Assembly (NCBI GenBank): GCA_947499255.1
Contig: CANMNF010000002.1
Coordinates: forward strand, 384,430-448,429
DNA: 64,000 nucleotides
DNA from: an uncultured Sphingomonadaceae bacterium
GTDB lineage: Bacteria; Pseudomonadota; Alphaproteobacteria; Sphingomonadales; Sphingomonadaceae
Direction: 5' to 3'
Position 1 is the first letter of the stretch. Each line of letters opens with the position of its first letter. Below the pieces are notes generated by a model, which saw only the letters and a list, made by a program, of their open reading frames with translations, ran no database searches and was not told the origin of the DNA. Positions 39,717 to 48,305 of this stretch are shown in pieces. The position numbers and the translations under genes were made by a program.

Positions 39717-42700
39717 TGACGCCGAACACTGCCGAATTATTCAGTTCCCACATACCGGCCCTCGCAACGCTGGCTACTCTGGGCTGGGATTATCTCTCGC
39801 CTGAAGATTGCCTCGCGGCGCGCGGCGGCAATCAAGGAGTCGTCCTGCGCGATGTGCTGGTCGAGCAACTTCGGCGGCGGACGTTCGACTACAAGGGGCG
39901 GACCTACCCGCTTTCGACCAACGCGATCGACCAGATCGTTCGCGAGCTGACCTCGCCCGCGCTTAATGAAGGGCTGATCACCGCCAACGAGAAGCTCTAT
40001 AACGCCATCACACTTGGCATCACCGTCACCGAATTCGTCGATGGCAAGAAGCACAGTGTCACCGTGCCGATCATCGACTGGGCGCACCCGCTGGCGAACA
40101 GCTTCGTCGCCAGCGAAGAAATGGAAGTGCTCGCCGTTCCGGGCACACACACGCGGCGGCCCGATATCGTCGGCTTCGTCAACGGCATCCCGCTGCTGGT
40201 GATCGAGGCCAAGCGGCCCGACAGCGGCAATCCCAACAAGTCGATGGTGGACGAAGGCATCAGCCAGACGATCCGCAACCAGGGGCAGGAGGAAATCCCC
40301 CACCTGTTCGCCTATACCCATTTGCTTTTGTCCATCGGCATGACCGATGGCCGTTACGGCACCACCAAAACCCCTCGCAAATTCTGGGCGCAATGGCGCG
40401 AAGAGGAGTTCTCCGAGGATCACTTCCTTACAATCAAGAACGCCGCAAAGGAAACTAATCCGCGCGCAGCGATCCTGAAGAACCATGTCCGCGAGGTTCG
40501 CGACCACTTCCAGCACCTGTGGAGCGACGAGCAAGCGGTGACCGCGCAGGACCGCCTCCTTATCGGACTTTGCACCCCGGAGCGTCTGCTGGAATTCGTC
40601 CGCTCATACGTCCTGTTCGACCGCAAGGTAGACAAGATTGTCGCTCGCCATCAGCAGTTCTTCGGCATCCGCGCGCTGCTCGACCAGATCAGCGGGATCA
40701 GGCCCAATGGCGCGCGCGAAGGCGGGGTGATCTGGCACACCACCGGTTCGGGCAAAAGCTTCACGATGGTGATGCTGTGCAAGGCCCTGCTGCTGCACGA
40801 GAAGCTGAAGGCCTGCCGCCTGGTCGTCGTGACCGACCGGCGCGATCTGGAAAAGCAGCTGGCAGGCAACTTCCTGACCGGCGGAGCCTTCGGTTCGGAC
40901 ATCGGCTCCAAGGATGCAGGGAAAGCCAAAACACAGTCAGGCCGCGATTTGGCCAAGCGAATCGGCAAGGGAACTGATCGGATAATCTTCACAATCATCA
41001 ACAAGTTCGGCAGCGCCGCTCGCCATCCAGAATGCCGGAATGACAGCGCAGACATGATCGTGCTGGTCGATGAAGGCCACCGCAGCCAGGGCGGCGAGAA
41101 CCACGAGCGGATGCGGAAGGCGTTGCCGAACGCCGCCTACGTCGCGTTCACGGGCACTCCGCTGCTGAAAGACGACAAGACGGCCAACAAGTTCGGGCGG
41201 ATCGTCCATGCTTACACCATGAAGGACGCCGTTTCGGACGGCACGGTGACGCCGCTGCTCTACGAAGAGCGCAAACCGATCCTCGACGTGAACGAGCGGG
41301 CGATCGACAACTGGTTCGAGAAGGTCACCGCTGGCCTGTCCGATGAGCAAAGGGGCGATCTCAAGAAGAAGTTCGGGACCAAGGGGGCGGTCTATGGCTC
41401 TGGTGACCGGATCAATTTGATCGCACTCGATATCGCGACCCACTTCAAGGAGAACTTCAAGGATGATGATCTCGGCCTGAAGGGTCAGTTGGCTACCGAT
41501 TCAAAGCGCTCCGCCATCCGCTACAAGAAGGCGCTGGATGCAACCGGTCTGGTCAGCAGCGCCATCGTCATTTCACCCCCCGATACGCGCGAAGGCCATT
41601 CGGAAGTGGACGAGGCAGAGCTGCCAGAGGTGCTGCAATGGTGGAAGGAAAACGTGCGTGGCGACGCGGAGGATTACGAGCGCCAGGTGATCGAGGATTT
41701 CTCGACGGAGGGTCGACCCGACATCCTAATCGTGGTCGACAAGTTGCTGACCGGATTCGATGAGCCGCGCAACGCCGTCCTCTACATCGACAAGAAGCTC
41801 GAACAGCACAATCTGATCCAGGCCATTGCTCGCGTGAACCGGCTGCATGAGCAGAAGAAGTACGGTTTGCTCATCGATTATCGGGGCATTCTGAAGGCGC
41901 TGGATAGCGCACTCACGGAATATCAGGACCTGGCAGAACGCACGCAAGGCGGCTTCGACCTCGCCGACATTGACGAACTCTATGCCGATGTCAGTACCGA
42001 GTATAAGCGATTGCCCAGCCTCCACGCCGACCTCTGGGCAATCTTCAAGCCGGTCAAGAACAGGGCTGATATCGAGCAGTACCGTCAGCTGTTGGTTCCG
42101 CAGACTCGCGAAAGTGAGGATGGCACGCCGGTCGACCTGAATCAGAAGCTGAGGGAGGATTTCTACGAGGCCCTGACAGCCTACGGCATGTGCCTGAAGA
42201 TCGCTCTTGGATCGCGTTCGTTCTTCGAAGACACATCGATCACCGAACGACAGATTGCGGAATACAAACGCGACCTCAAGTTCTTCACTAACCTGCGCAA
42301 GATCGTGAAGCAGGACGCACAGGAAACCGTCGACTACAGCGCCTACGAAGATCAGATCAGGAGACTGGTCGATCGCTATGTGGTGGGCGAGGACGTGGAG
42401 AACGTGGACGGCGTTCTGATCGTCAACGAGCTTGGAAATCAGCAGGCCGCCGAAACCTGGTCCCCTGAGAAAACACGCAACGAAACCGACATCATCCGAT
42501 CCAGAGTCCGCAAGACGATCGAGCAGGAACTGACCGACGATCCCTATGCGCAGCTGTTCTTTTCCGATCTGCTCAAGCGGGCCATTGCGGAAGCATCTGC
42601 GCTATTCGACCACCCTTACAAGCAATACATCCTGTTCAAGGATCTGGAGGAAAAGCTCGCCTCCCAGTCCATCGACGACCTGCCTAAACGCCTCGCAGGT

Positions 42701-42994
42701 CACCGCCATGCGAGCGCCTATTTCGGGATTATCCGGTTAGAGATAGGGGACGAGCTCGCGAAGGGGGATGAGCAAGAAGAATTCATCCGGGCAGCGCTGG
42801 ACATGGAGAAGTCCGTCGAGAGTGCCATTGCAGAAAACTCGTTGAACCCGGCAAACATTGAAGCGGCTATCCGAAAAGCTTTGTTGCCGCGCCTGTTCGG
42901 CCTGACCGGCTTGGACAAGGCAAAGGTTATTACCGAGAAGGTTGTCGAGGTAACCCGCATTGGCCTTTCTCGTGGAAGTGGCGCAAAAACATGA
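39716..42994 (+). CDS. hsdR: Type I restriction endonuclease subunit R
   Basis: The 1,092-residue motor and nuclease subunit. The N-terminal PD-(D/E)xK nuclease has its core at LLVIEAKRPD (about residue 163). The SF2 translocase follows, with Walker A TTGSGKS (about 345), DEGH (about 452) and the later motif QAIARVNR. A C-terminal helical domain would bind the methylase core. The ATG at 39716 overlaps the previous stop by one base; the extension to 39446 is an artefact. All catalytic motifs look intact, so restriction is probably active. Confidence 0.95.
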   Translation: MTPNTAELFSSHIPALATLATLGWDYLSPEDCLAARGGNQGVVLRDVLVEQLRRRTFDYKGRTYPLSTNAIDQIVRELTSPALNEGLITANEKLYNAITLGITVTEFVDGKKHSVTVPIIDWAHPLANSFVASEEMEVLAVPGTHTRRPDIVGFVNGIPLLVIEAKRPDSGNPNKSMVDEGISQTIRNQGQEEIPHLFAYTHLLLSIGMTDGRYGTTKTPRKFWAQWREEEFSEDHFLTIKNAAKETNPRAAILKNHVREVRDHFQHLWSDEQAVTAQDRLLIGLCTPERLLEFVRSYVLFDRKVDKIVARHQQFFGIRALLDQISGIRPNGAREGGVIWHTTGSGKSFTMVMLCKALLLHEKLKACRLVVVTDRRDLEKQLAGNFLTGGAFGSDIGSKDAGKAKTQSGRDLAKRIGKGTDRIIFTIINKFGSAARHPECRNDSADMIVLVDEGHRSQGGENHERMRKALPNAAYVAFTGTPLLKDDKTANKFGRIVHAYTMKDAVSDGTVTPLLYEERKPILDVNERAIDNWFEKVTAGLSDEQRGDLKKKFGTKGAVYGSGDRINLIALDIATHFKENFKDDDLGLKGQLATDSKRSAIRYKKALDATGLVSSAIVISPPDTREGHSEVDEAELPEVLQWWKENVRGDAEDYERQVIEDFSTEGRPDILIVVDKLLTGFDEPRNAVLYIDKKLEQHNLIQAIARVNRLHEQKKYGLLIDYRGILKALDSALTEYQDLAERTQGGFDLADIDELYADVSTEYKRLPSLHADLWAIFKPVKNRADIEQYRQLLVPQTRESEDGTPVDLNQKLREDFYEALTAYGMCLKIALGSRSFFEDTSITERQIAEYKRDLKFFTNLRKIVKQDAQETVDYSAYEDQIRRLVDRYVVGEDVENVDGVLIVNELGNQQAAETWSPEKTRNETDIIRSRVRKTIEQELTDDPYAQLFFSDLLKRAIAEASALFDHPYKQYILFKDLEEKLASQSIDDLPKRLAGHRHASAYFGIIRLEIGDELAKGDEQEEFIRAALDMEKSVESAIAENSLNPANIEAAIRKALLPRLFGLTGLDKAKVITEKVVEVTRIGLSRGSGAKT

Positions 42995-43746
42995 TTGTGC
43001 GATACGGCGATCAAGAGGTGTCGTGCCTCGTTCGACAAACCGCTGCTATCACGGGCCGCATCCGCATCCACGTTTACCCGAACGGTGATGTCGAAATCGA
43101 AGCGCCTGGCGATAAGGAAACGGGTCAGATCAGGGCCGCGGCCCAGCGACGCGCAAGATGGATATTCCAGCACCGAAACGCAGCGATCGCCGCGCGGCGA
43201 ATGGCACTACCGCGCGAATATGTGAGTGGCGAAACGCACTTCTATCTAGGGAGGAGGCATAAGCTTATCGTCAATGAGAGCAGCGCGCAGCCTTCTGAAG
43301 TCAAACTCCTGCGAGGCAAGCTCGTTGTAACGCTGCCACTGGCTGATCGAGCCGCCGTCAGACGCAGATTGAATGCATGGTATGATTTGCGCGCAGACGA
43401 ATACCTGAGCGACAAATTTTCGGAAATCTCAGGCCGGTTGAATTGGGTCGAAGCACGCCCGCCCCTGAAGCTTATGCGCATGAGGACGCAATGGGGCAGC
43501 TGTTCCCCGAACGGGGTGATTTACTTGAACCCCGCACTCATACGGGCACCACGTCATTGCATTGAATACGTCATTCTCCACGAACTCTGTCATCTGGTCG
43601 AGCACAACCACAGCAAGCGCTTCTTCGACTTGCTCACCAAGCAGATGCCCGCTTGGGAGAGTGCAAAACGGGAGCTGGACTCGCTCGCCGAATTGATCCT
43701 CGCGGGACACGAACCAGCGTTTGATCAGACGGTATCGCAGCAATAG
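42991..43746 (+). CDS. YgjP-like / M48-type metallopeptidase
   Basis: A 251-residue zinc metallopeptidase of the YgjP (DUF45) group. The zinc motif HELCHLVEHNHSKRF (about residues 197-211) gives the HExxH pair plus a downstream His, and TQWGSCSPNGVIYLNPALI is the other hallmark. Members are very often the last gene of type I restriction operons, and this one overlaps hsdR by four bases. Its substrate is unknown; control of HsdR stability by proteolysis is an attractive but untested idea. Confidence 0.88.
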   Translation: MIVRYGDQEVSCLVRQTAAITGRIRIHVYPNGDVEIEAPGDKETGQIRAAAQRRARWIFQHRNAAIAARRMALPREYVSGETHFYLGRRHKLIVNESSAQPSEVKLLRGKLVVTLPLADRAAVRRRLNAWYDLRADEYLSDKFSEISGRLNWVEARPPLKLMRMRTQWGSCSPNGVIYLNPALIRAPRHCIEYVILHELCHLVEHNHSKRFFDLLTKQMPAWESAKRELDSLAELILAGHEPAFDQTVSQQ

Positions 43747-43760
43747 ATCAACCACTGCGT

Positions 43761-43985
43761 TTACGGGTTTTCAGCCTCAAACGCCCGCTTGCCCTTCCGC
43801 CGGAACAGCACCAGCGCCTGCGCACCATCCGGCCCGCGCAGCTTGGCGGCGACCGTGAGGAACGCTCCGTAGAGCGCAGCGCGGTCATCGTCCGTTAGCT
43901 CGACCAGATCGGCTTTTGAAACGAGGCCGCCTAGCTCGATCAGTTGCCGGGTGCGTTCGCGGCGTTTGTCCTGCCATTCGCGCAT
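43761..43985 (-). CDS. Conjugal transfer protein TraD-like (Ti type)
   Basis: A 74-residue protein with the Ti-plasmid TraD pattern RERTRQLIELGGLVSKADL and the following DDRAALYGAFL. In Ti plasmids the small TraC and TraD assist TraA at oriT. The ATG at 43985 starts the conserved part; the longer frame from 44198 overlaps the traC-like gene. It is divergent from traA, as in Ti plasmids. Confidence 0.8.
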   Translation of the reverse strand: MREWQDKRRERTRQLIELGGLVSKADLVELTDDDRAALYGAFLTVAAKLRGPDGAQALVLFRRKGKRAFEAENP

Positions 43986-44007
43986 GTCGGTTCGTGCCTT
44001 GGCTGCC

Positions 44008-44313
44008 TCAAGCCGATGCCGCGCCGCTATCGAGCGGAAGAGTGCCTTCCGGCTGCTGGCGAGGTCCGCTCGCAGTGTTGCGTGGTTTGCCCTGAAAGAA
44101 GGCCGCGCCGCGCTTGCGCCAGCCCTCCCCGGTTGCCTTGTCGGTATTGGCGGCAGCATCGAGCAGCGCGCCTGCAAGGGTCTCTGCATCGAGCGCATCG
44201 GCTCCGGTTGCCATGACCAGCGCGCCGAGGTCGCGCACGCGGCGTTCCTTCAGTTGCTTTGCCTTGTCGGCGAGCGCCTTCAGTTCCGAATCAAAATCGC
44301 GGGGTTTGCGCAT
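44008..44313 (-). CDS. Conjugal transfer protein TraC-like (Ti type)
   Basis: A 101-residue charged protein beginning MRKPRDFDSELKALADKAKQLKERR, then a region like TraC (RDLGALVMATGADALDAETLAGAL). ggaga lies a few bases before its ATG. It precedes the traD-like gene and faces traA across the oriT-like region, the same order as in Ti-type DNA transfer loci. Its exact family name was given by context as much as by sequence. Confidence 0.72.
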   Translation of the reverse strand: MRKPRDFDSELKALADKAKQLKERRVRDLGALVMATGADALDAETLAGALLDAAANTDKATGEGWRKRGAAFFQGKPRNTASGPRQQPEGTLPLDSGAASA

Positions 44314-44428
44314 GAGAAGTCTCCATCATTGGTGTGATGGAGCCATGATAATCGGTGAGCTTTCGCAATGCAGTAAGGTCGCCGGGACAGTGTGAAACCG
44401 CCTAGTCCCGATCAGGATTTTATCATGA

Positions 44429-44456
44429 GAGGGCGCGCTTATACGTCGTGCCGACG
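44429..44456 (-). other. Candidate oriT nick region (Ti/RSF1010 type)
   Basis: On the minus strand 44441-44429 reads taagcgcgccctc, one base different from the Ti/RSF1010-type nick core taagtgcgccctc. A five-base-pair dyad cgtcg-tgc-cgacg (44444-44456) lies two bases away, as expected for a relaxase recognition hairpin. The position between divergent traC/traD-like and traA genes matches Ti plasmids. Confidence 0.7.
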
Positions 44457-44486
44457 CAGGCTTTGGAGTGTAACTGGATTGCCGTC

Positions 44487-47372
44487 ATGGCAATCTTTCA
44501 CTTCAGCGCAAAGGTCATCGGAAGGTCGAGCGGACGCAGTGCCGTGGCGGCAGCGGCCTATCGTGCAGGCGAGCGGTTGCACGATGAGCGCATCGACAGA
44601 ACCCATGATTTCACCTACAAGGCAGGTGTTCTTCATTCCGAAGTGATGCTGCCCAAGGGCGCACCCGAAGCATTCTCCGACCGGGCAACCTTGTGGAACG
44701 CGGTCGAGGCTGCCGAGAAGCGCAAGGATGCCCAGCTTGCCCGCGAGGTCGAGTTCGCCCTGCCACGCGAATTGTCGAAGAAAGACAACATCAGGTTGGC
44801 GCGCGAGTTCGTCAAAGCCGAGTTCGTTGGGAAAGGAATGATCGCCGATCTCAATGTCCATTGGGATATCGGCGAGGACGGCAAGGCCAAGCCGCACGCA
44901 CACGTCATGCTGACAATGCGCGAATTGACCAAGGATGGCTTTGGCGCAAAGGTCCGCGAGTGGAACAAGACCGCGCTGATCGAGCAATGGCGTCAGCGCT
45001 GGGCCGATCATGTCAATCGCGCGCTTGCCGAGCGCGACATCGATGCGCGCATCGATCATCGCAGCCTGGAAGCGCAGGGCATTGCACTCGAACCGCAGGA
45101 CAAGATCGGCCCCGCAGCATCGCGCATTGGCGGGCGCGGACTTGAGGCCGAGCGGATCGAGGAACACCGAGCGATCGCTAAGCGCAATGGCGAGCGCATC
45201 ATTGCCAATCCAGCGTTGGCACTGGATGCCATCACGCACCAGCAGGCGACGTTCACCAAGCGCGAACTTGCCGCATTCGTGCACCGGCATAGCGACGGCA
45301 AGGAGCAGTTTGACGCCGCTTACAGTGCAGTGCGCAGTTCTCCTGATCTGATCGCTCTGGGCGAGGATGGACGCGGGCAGGATCGGTTCACTTCGCGCGC
45401 GATGATCGAGACCGAACAGCGCCTGCATCGCGCCGCTGACACGATGGCACAGCGCACCGAGCAGGGCGTCAATGACGTTCAGCGGAATGCAGCATTCGTG
45501 AATGCTGCGAAGCGCGGCTTGGTCCTGTCTGGAGAGCAGAAAGCCGCCTTCGAGCATGTCACCAATAGCAAGGGTCTTGCGGTGGTAGTCGGCTATGCGG
45601 GAACCGGCAAAAGCGCCATGCTGGGCGTGGCCCGCGAGGCATGGGAAAGCGCGGGCTACAATGTGCGCGGCGCAGCGCTTTCCGGTATTGCCGCCGAGGG
45701 GCTGGAAAACAGCTCTGGCATCAGCTCGCGCACTATCGCCAGCCTTGAACATCAGTGGGGCAAGGGACGAGAGCAGCTAACCTCCCGCGACGTGCTCGTC
45801 ATCGACGAAGCGGGCATGGTCGGCACGCGGCAGATGGAGCGCGTCCTGTCCCATGCCGCCAAAGCCGGTGCGAAAGTTGTCCTGGTTGGCGACCAACAGC
45901 AGCTTCAGGCCATCGAGGCAGGCGCGGCCTTCCGCGCCATCCACGAACGCCACGGCTGTGTCGAGATCAGCGAGGTTCGCCGCCAGCTTTCCGCATGGCA
46001 ACAGGATGCGACCAGGCAGCTTGCAACCGGTTGCACCGGCGACGCAATCCGCACCTACGAGGAGCGCGGCATGGTCCATGCCGCCGACACGCGCGAGGCT
46101 GCGCGCACCGCTCTGATCGAACGCTGGGATCGGGAACGGCAAGGGAGTTCTGGCGACAGCCGGATCATCCTCACCCACACGAATGACGAGGTGCGCGAAC
46201 TGAACCAGTTGGCGCGCGGGAAGATGCGCGAGGCTGGCGCACTGGGTGCCGATGCCACCAGCAAAGCAGCACGCGGCGAACGCCAGTTCGCCTCTGGCGA
46301 CCGGATTATCTTCCTGCGTAACGAAAGGGGGCTTGGGGTGAAGAACGGGACGCTGGGCACGGTCGAAATGGCCAGCGCACAAAACATGGCCGTGCGCACC
46401 GACGATGGCCGCAAGGTTGCGTTCGAGACCAAGGACTATGCGCACATCGATTATGGCTACGCCGCCACGATTCACAAAGCGCAGGGTATGACGGTGGACC
46501 GAGCCCATGTGCTCGCCACACCGGGCATGGATAGCCATTCTGCCTATGTCGCCATGTCGCGCCATCGCGAGGGCTTAGCGCTGCACTATGGGCGCGATGA
46601 CTTTGCCGATCAGTCCAAATTGGTTCGCACGCTGAGCCGTGAGCGTGGGAAGGACATGGCGGGCGACTACAAGCCCGAGCAAGCCTTCGCCGAACTGCGC
46701 GGCATCAGCTTCCGCGAGCGGGTCATGGAAATGGTTCGGCAGGTTCCGGAACGCGCCAAATCGATCTTCGGAAACTTCCGCCCGCAAGCCCGACGGCTTG
46801 AGCCGCTTCCGGTCCAGGCCAACACGCAGAACGACCAGCGCCGCGCGGTCGAACGCTATGCCCGCGCACTTGGCGATATCGGCACGATGCAGGCCCAGGG
46901 ATTGCCCGTCCTCCCGCACCAAAAGGATGCGCTGGAGAAGGCAGGAAAGGCGCTCGACGCGATCCGACCTCATGCCGCCAGAGATCTCGCCAAGGCGCTT
47001 GAGCGGCGTCCTGAACTGGTTGCAGAGGCCGCTGGCGGGCGGAGCCAGGAAGCTATGCGCGCCATGCAGCACGAGGCTGCCGTGCGCACCGATCCGGCGC
47101 TGCGTTCAGAGCGCTTTGTCAGCGACTGGCAGGGACTGAGCGCTGCGCGCAAGCAACTTGCGCAGCAAGGCGACCGTGGGGGCGCTGCAAAGGTGTCGGC
47201 CAAACTAACGGAGCTGGCGAAAGGGCTTGAGCGCGACCCGCAAGTCGAAGGGCTGCTGCGCGGCAAGACCCGCGAACTCGGCATCGATCCCAAGCCCGAG
47301 CGCAGCATCGCAAACGAACTCACCGCAACCCTCTCCCGCGAGCGCACCCGCGATCTTGGGATGGGCCTTTAG
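44487..47372 (+). CDS. traA: Ti-type conjugative relaxase-helicase TraA
   Basis: A 961-residue DNA transfer protein. The N-terminal MobA/MobL relaxase domain starts MAIFHFSAKVIGRSSGRSAV and holds the metal-binding PHAHVML (about residue 135). The following SF1 helicase has Walker A GYAGTGKSAML (about 371) and IDEAGMVGTRQ (about 439), with the late motif TIHKAQGMT. It would nick oriT and unwind the transferred strand. The ATG at 44487 gives the family N-terminus; the longer frame from 44448 does not. A 437-codon antisense frame covers the same DNA but is a GC-rich shadow. Confidence 0.95.
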   Translation: MAIFHFSAKVIGRSSGRSAVAAAAYRAGERLHDERIDRTHDFTYKAGVLHSEVMLPKGAPEAFSDRATLWNAVEAAEKRKDAQLAREVEFALPRELSKKDNIRLAREFVKAEFVGKGMIADLNVHWDIGEDGKAKPHAHVMLTMRELTKDGFGAKVREWNKTALIEQWRQRWADHVNRALAERDIDARIDHRSLEAQGIALEPQDKIGPAASRIGGRGLEAERIEEHRAIAKRNGERIIANPALALDAITHQQATFTKRELAAFVHRHSDGKEQFDAAYSAVRSSPDLIALGEDGRGQDRFTSRAMIETEQRLHRAADTMAQRTEQGVNDVQRNAAFVNAAKRGLVLSGEQKAAFEHVTNSKGLAVVVGYAGTGKSAMLGVAREAWESAGYNVRGAALSGIAAEGLENSSGISSRTIASLEHQWGKGREQLTSRDVLVIDEAGMVGTRQMERVLSHAAKAGAKVVLVGDQQQLQAIEAGAAFRAIHERHGCVEISEVRRQLSAWQQDATRQLATGCTGDAIRTYEERGMVHAADTREAARTALIERWDRERQGSSGDSRIILTHTNDEVRELNQLARGKMREAGALGADATSKAARGERQFASGDRIIFLRNERGLGVKNGTLGTVEMASAQNMAVRTDDGRKVAFETKDYAHIDYGYAATIHKAQGMTVDRAHVLATPGMDSHSAYVAMSRHREGLALHYGRDDFADQSKLVRTLSRERGKDMAGDYKPEQAFAELRGISFRERVMEMVRQVPERAKSIFGNFRPQARRLEPLPVQANTQNDQRRAVERYARALGDIGTMQAQGLPVLPHQKDALEKAGKALDAIRPHAARDLAKALERRPELVAEAAGGRSQEAMRAMQHEAAVRTDPALRSERFVSDWQGLSAARKQLAQQGDRGGAAKVSAKLTELAKGLERDPQVEGLLRGKTRELGIDPKPERSIANELTATLSRERTRDLGMGL

Positions 47373-47382
47373 GAGAAACGAC

Positions 47383-48141
47383 ATGGAAGACGATCACATC
47401 GAAGAAGTGCAACTGGACCTTGAAGTCGAGGAACCACCCGCCCCGCAGCCAGAACCTGGAGCCGAGACAGAAACCGATCCGGCGACGGAGGCTTTCGCTC
47501 GCCTCGAAGGCGAAATGGCGATGGTGCGCCATACGGTCCAGAACATGGCCAGGGAGCGAACCGACATCGTGATACCCGATTACACGGCGACGCTCGGCCA
47601 AATGGCCGATCAGTTGGACCGAATCTCCAAGACGTTGGCCGCAATTGGCAACAAGCCTGCCATCGAGTTGACGCCGGAAGATGTTGCGGTTCAGATCAAG
47701 CGCGCATCGCTCGACATGCTGCGCGACAGCAGCGACCTGTTCCGGCAGGGCCGCAAAGACCTGGACAATGCGACTGGACGCCTCGCTGCAATTGTCGGGC
47801 GTGTCCGCACCGAGGCCGAGCAGAAGCATCAGACCTGGCGCTTTGCAGGCATGGGGCTGGCTGCCGGTATCCTGCTTTGGTCAATCACGCCCGGCACCAT
47901 TGCCCGCGCCATGCCCGAAAGCTGGCACTGGCCCGAGCGGATGGCTCGCAAGGCCGTAGGAGAGCCCACAATCTTGGAAGCAGGCATCCGATTAATCCGG
48001 TCACAGAACCCCGACGCTTGGGAACAACTGGCGGCTACGCAAAGCATATTGAGTGCAAACCGCGAAGCCTTGGACCGTTGCAAGGAGCGGGCGCGGAAGG
48101 AGAAAAGGCCGGTCAGCTGCACGATCAGCATCGCTCTCTGA
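47383..48141 (+). CDS. DUF6118 family protein
   Basis: A 252-residue protein that regularly follows traA in sphingomonad mobile elements. The N-terminus is acidic and Pro-rich, the middle is helical (GQMADQLDRISKTLAAI ... RASLDMLRDSSDLFRQG, probably coiled coil), and one transmembrane segment lies near residues 155-172 (GMGLAAGILLWSITPG). aggag stands eight bases upstream of the ATG. Its role in transfer is unknown. Confidence 0.8.
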   Translation: MEDDHIEEVQLDLEVEEPPAPQPEPGAETETDPATEAFARLEGEMAMVRHTVQNMARERTDIVIPDYTATLGQMADQLDRISKTLAAIGNKPAIELTPEDVAVQIKRASLDMLRDSSDLFRQGRKDLDNATGRLAAIVGRVRTEAEQKHQTWRFAGMGLAAGILLWSITPGTIARAMPESWHWPERMARKAVGEPTILEAGIRLIRSQNPDAWEQLAATQSILSANREALDRCKERARKEKRPVSCTISIAL

Positions 48142-48243
48142 TTGCCCTCTCCACCAGGCCCATGATCACCTTTATCAACATAGCGTTCCGAGCAGCGGAT
48201 CTTACGGATCGGAACAATACGCACTGAAAATGTCAATTTATGA

Positions 48244-48281
48244 CGCAATATCTTGCGCATCGAAAATTGCTATGATATTGT
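48244..48281 (+). promoter_or_regulatory. Possible promoter and operator of the TIM-barrel-Xre-RES genes
   Basis: In an AT-rich gap, ttgcgc (48253-48258) and tattgt (48276-48281) are spaced by 17 bases, like -35 and -10 boxes. A dyad cgcaa-tatc-ttgcg (48244-48257) overlaps the -35, which suits autorepression by the downstream Xre protein. This is inferred from position only. Confidence 0.35.
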
Positions 48282-48305
48282 CATTCTCGGATGGAGCATT
48301 AGATT

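Noticed and set aside
44439-45752. 437-codon minus-strand frame over traA
   Set aside because: Long only because of GC-skewed third positions; it opposes intact relaxase motifs.
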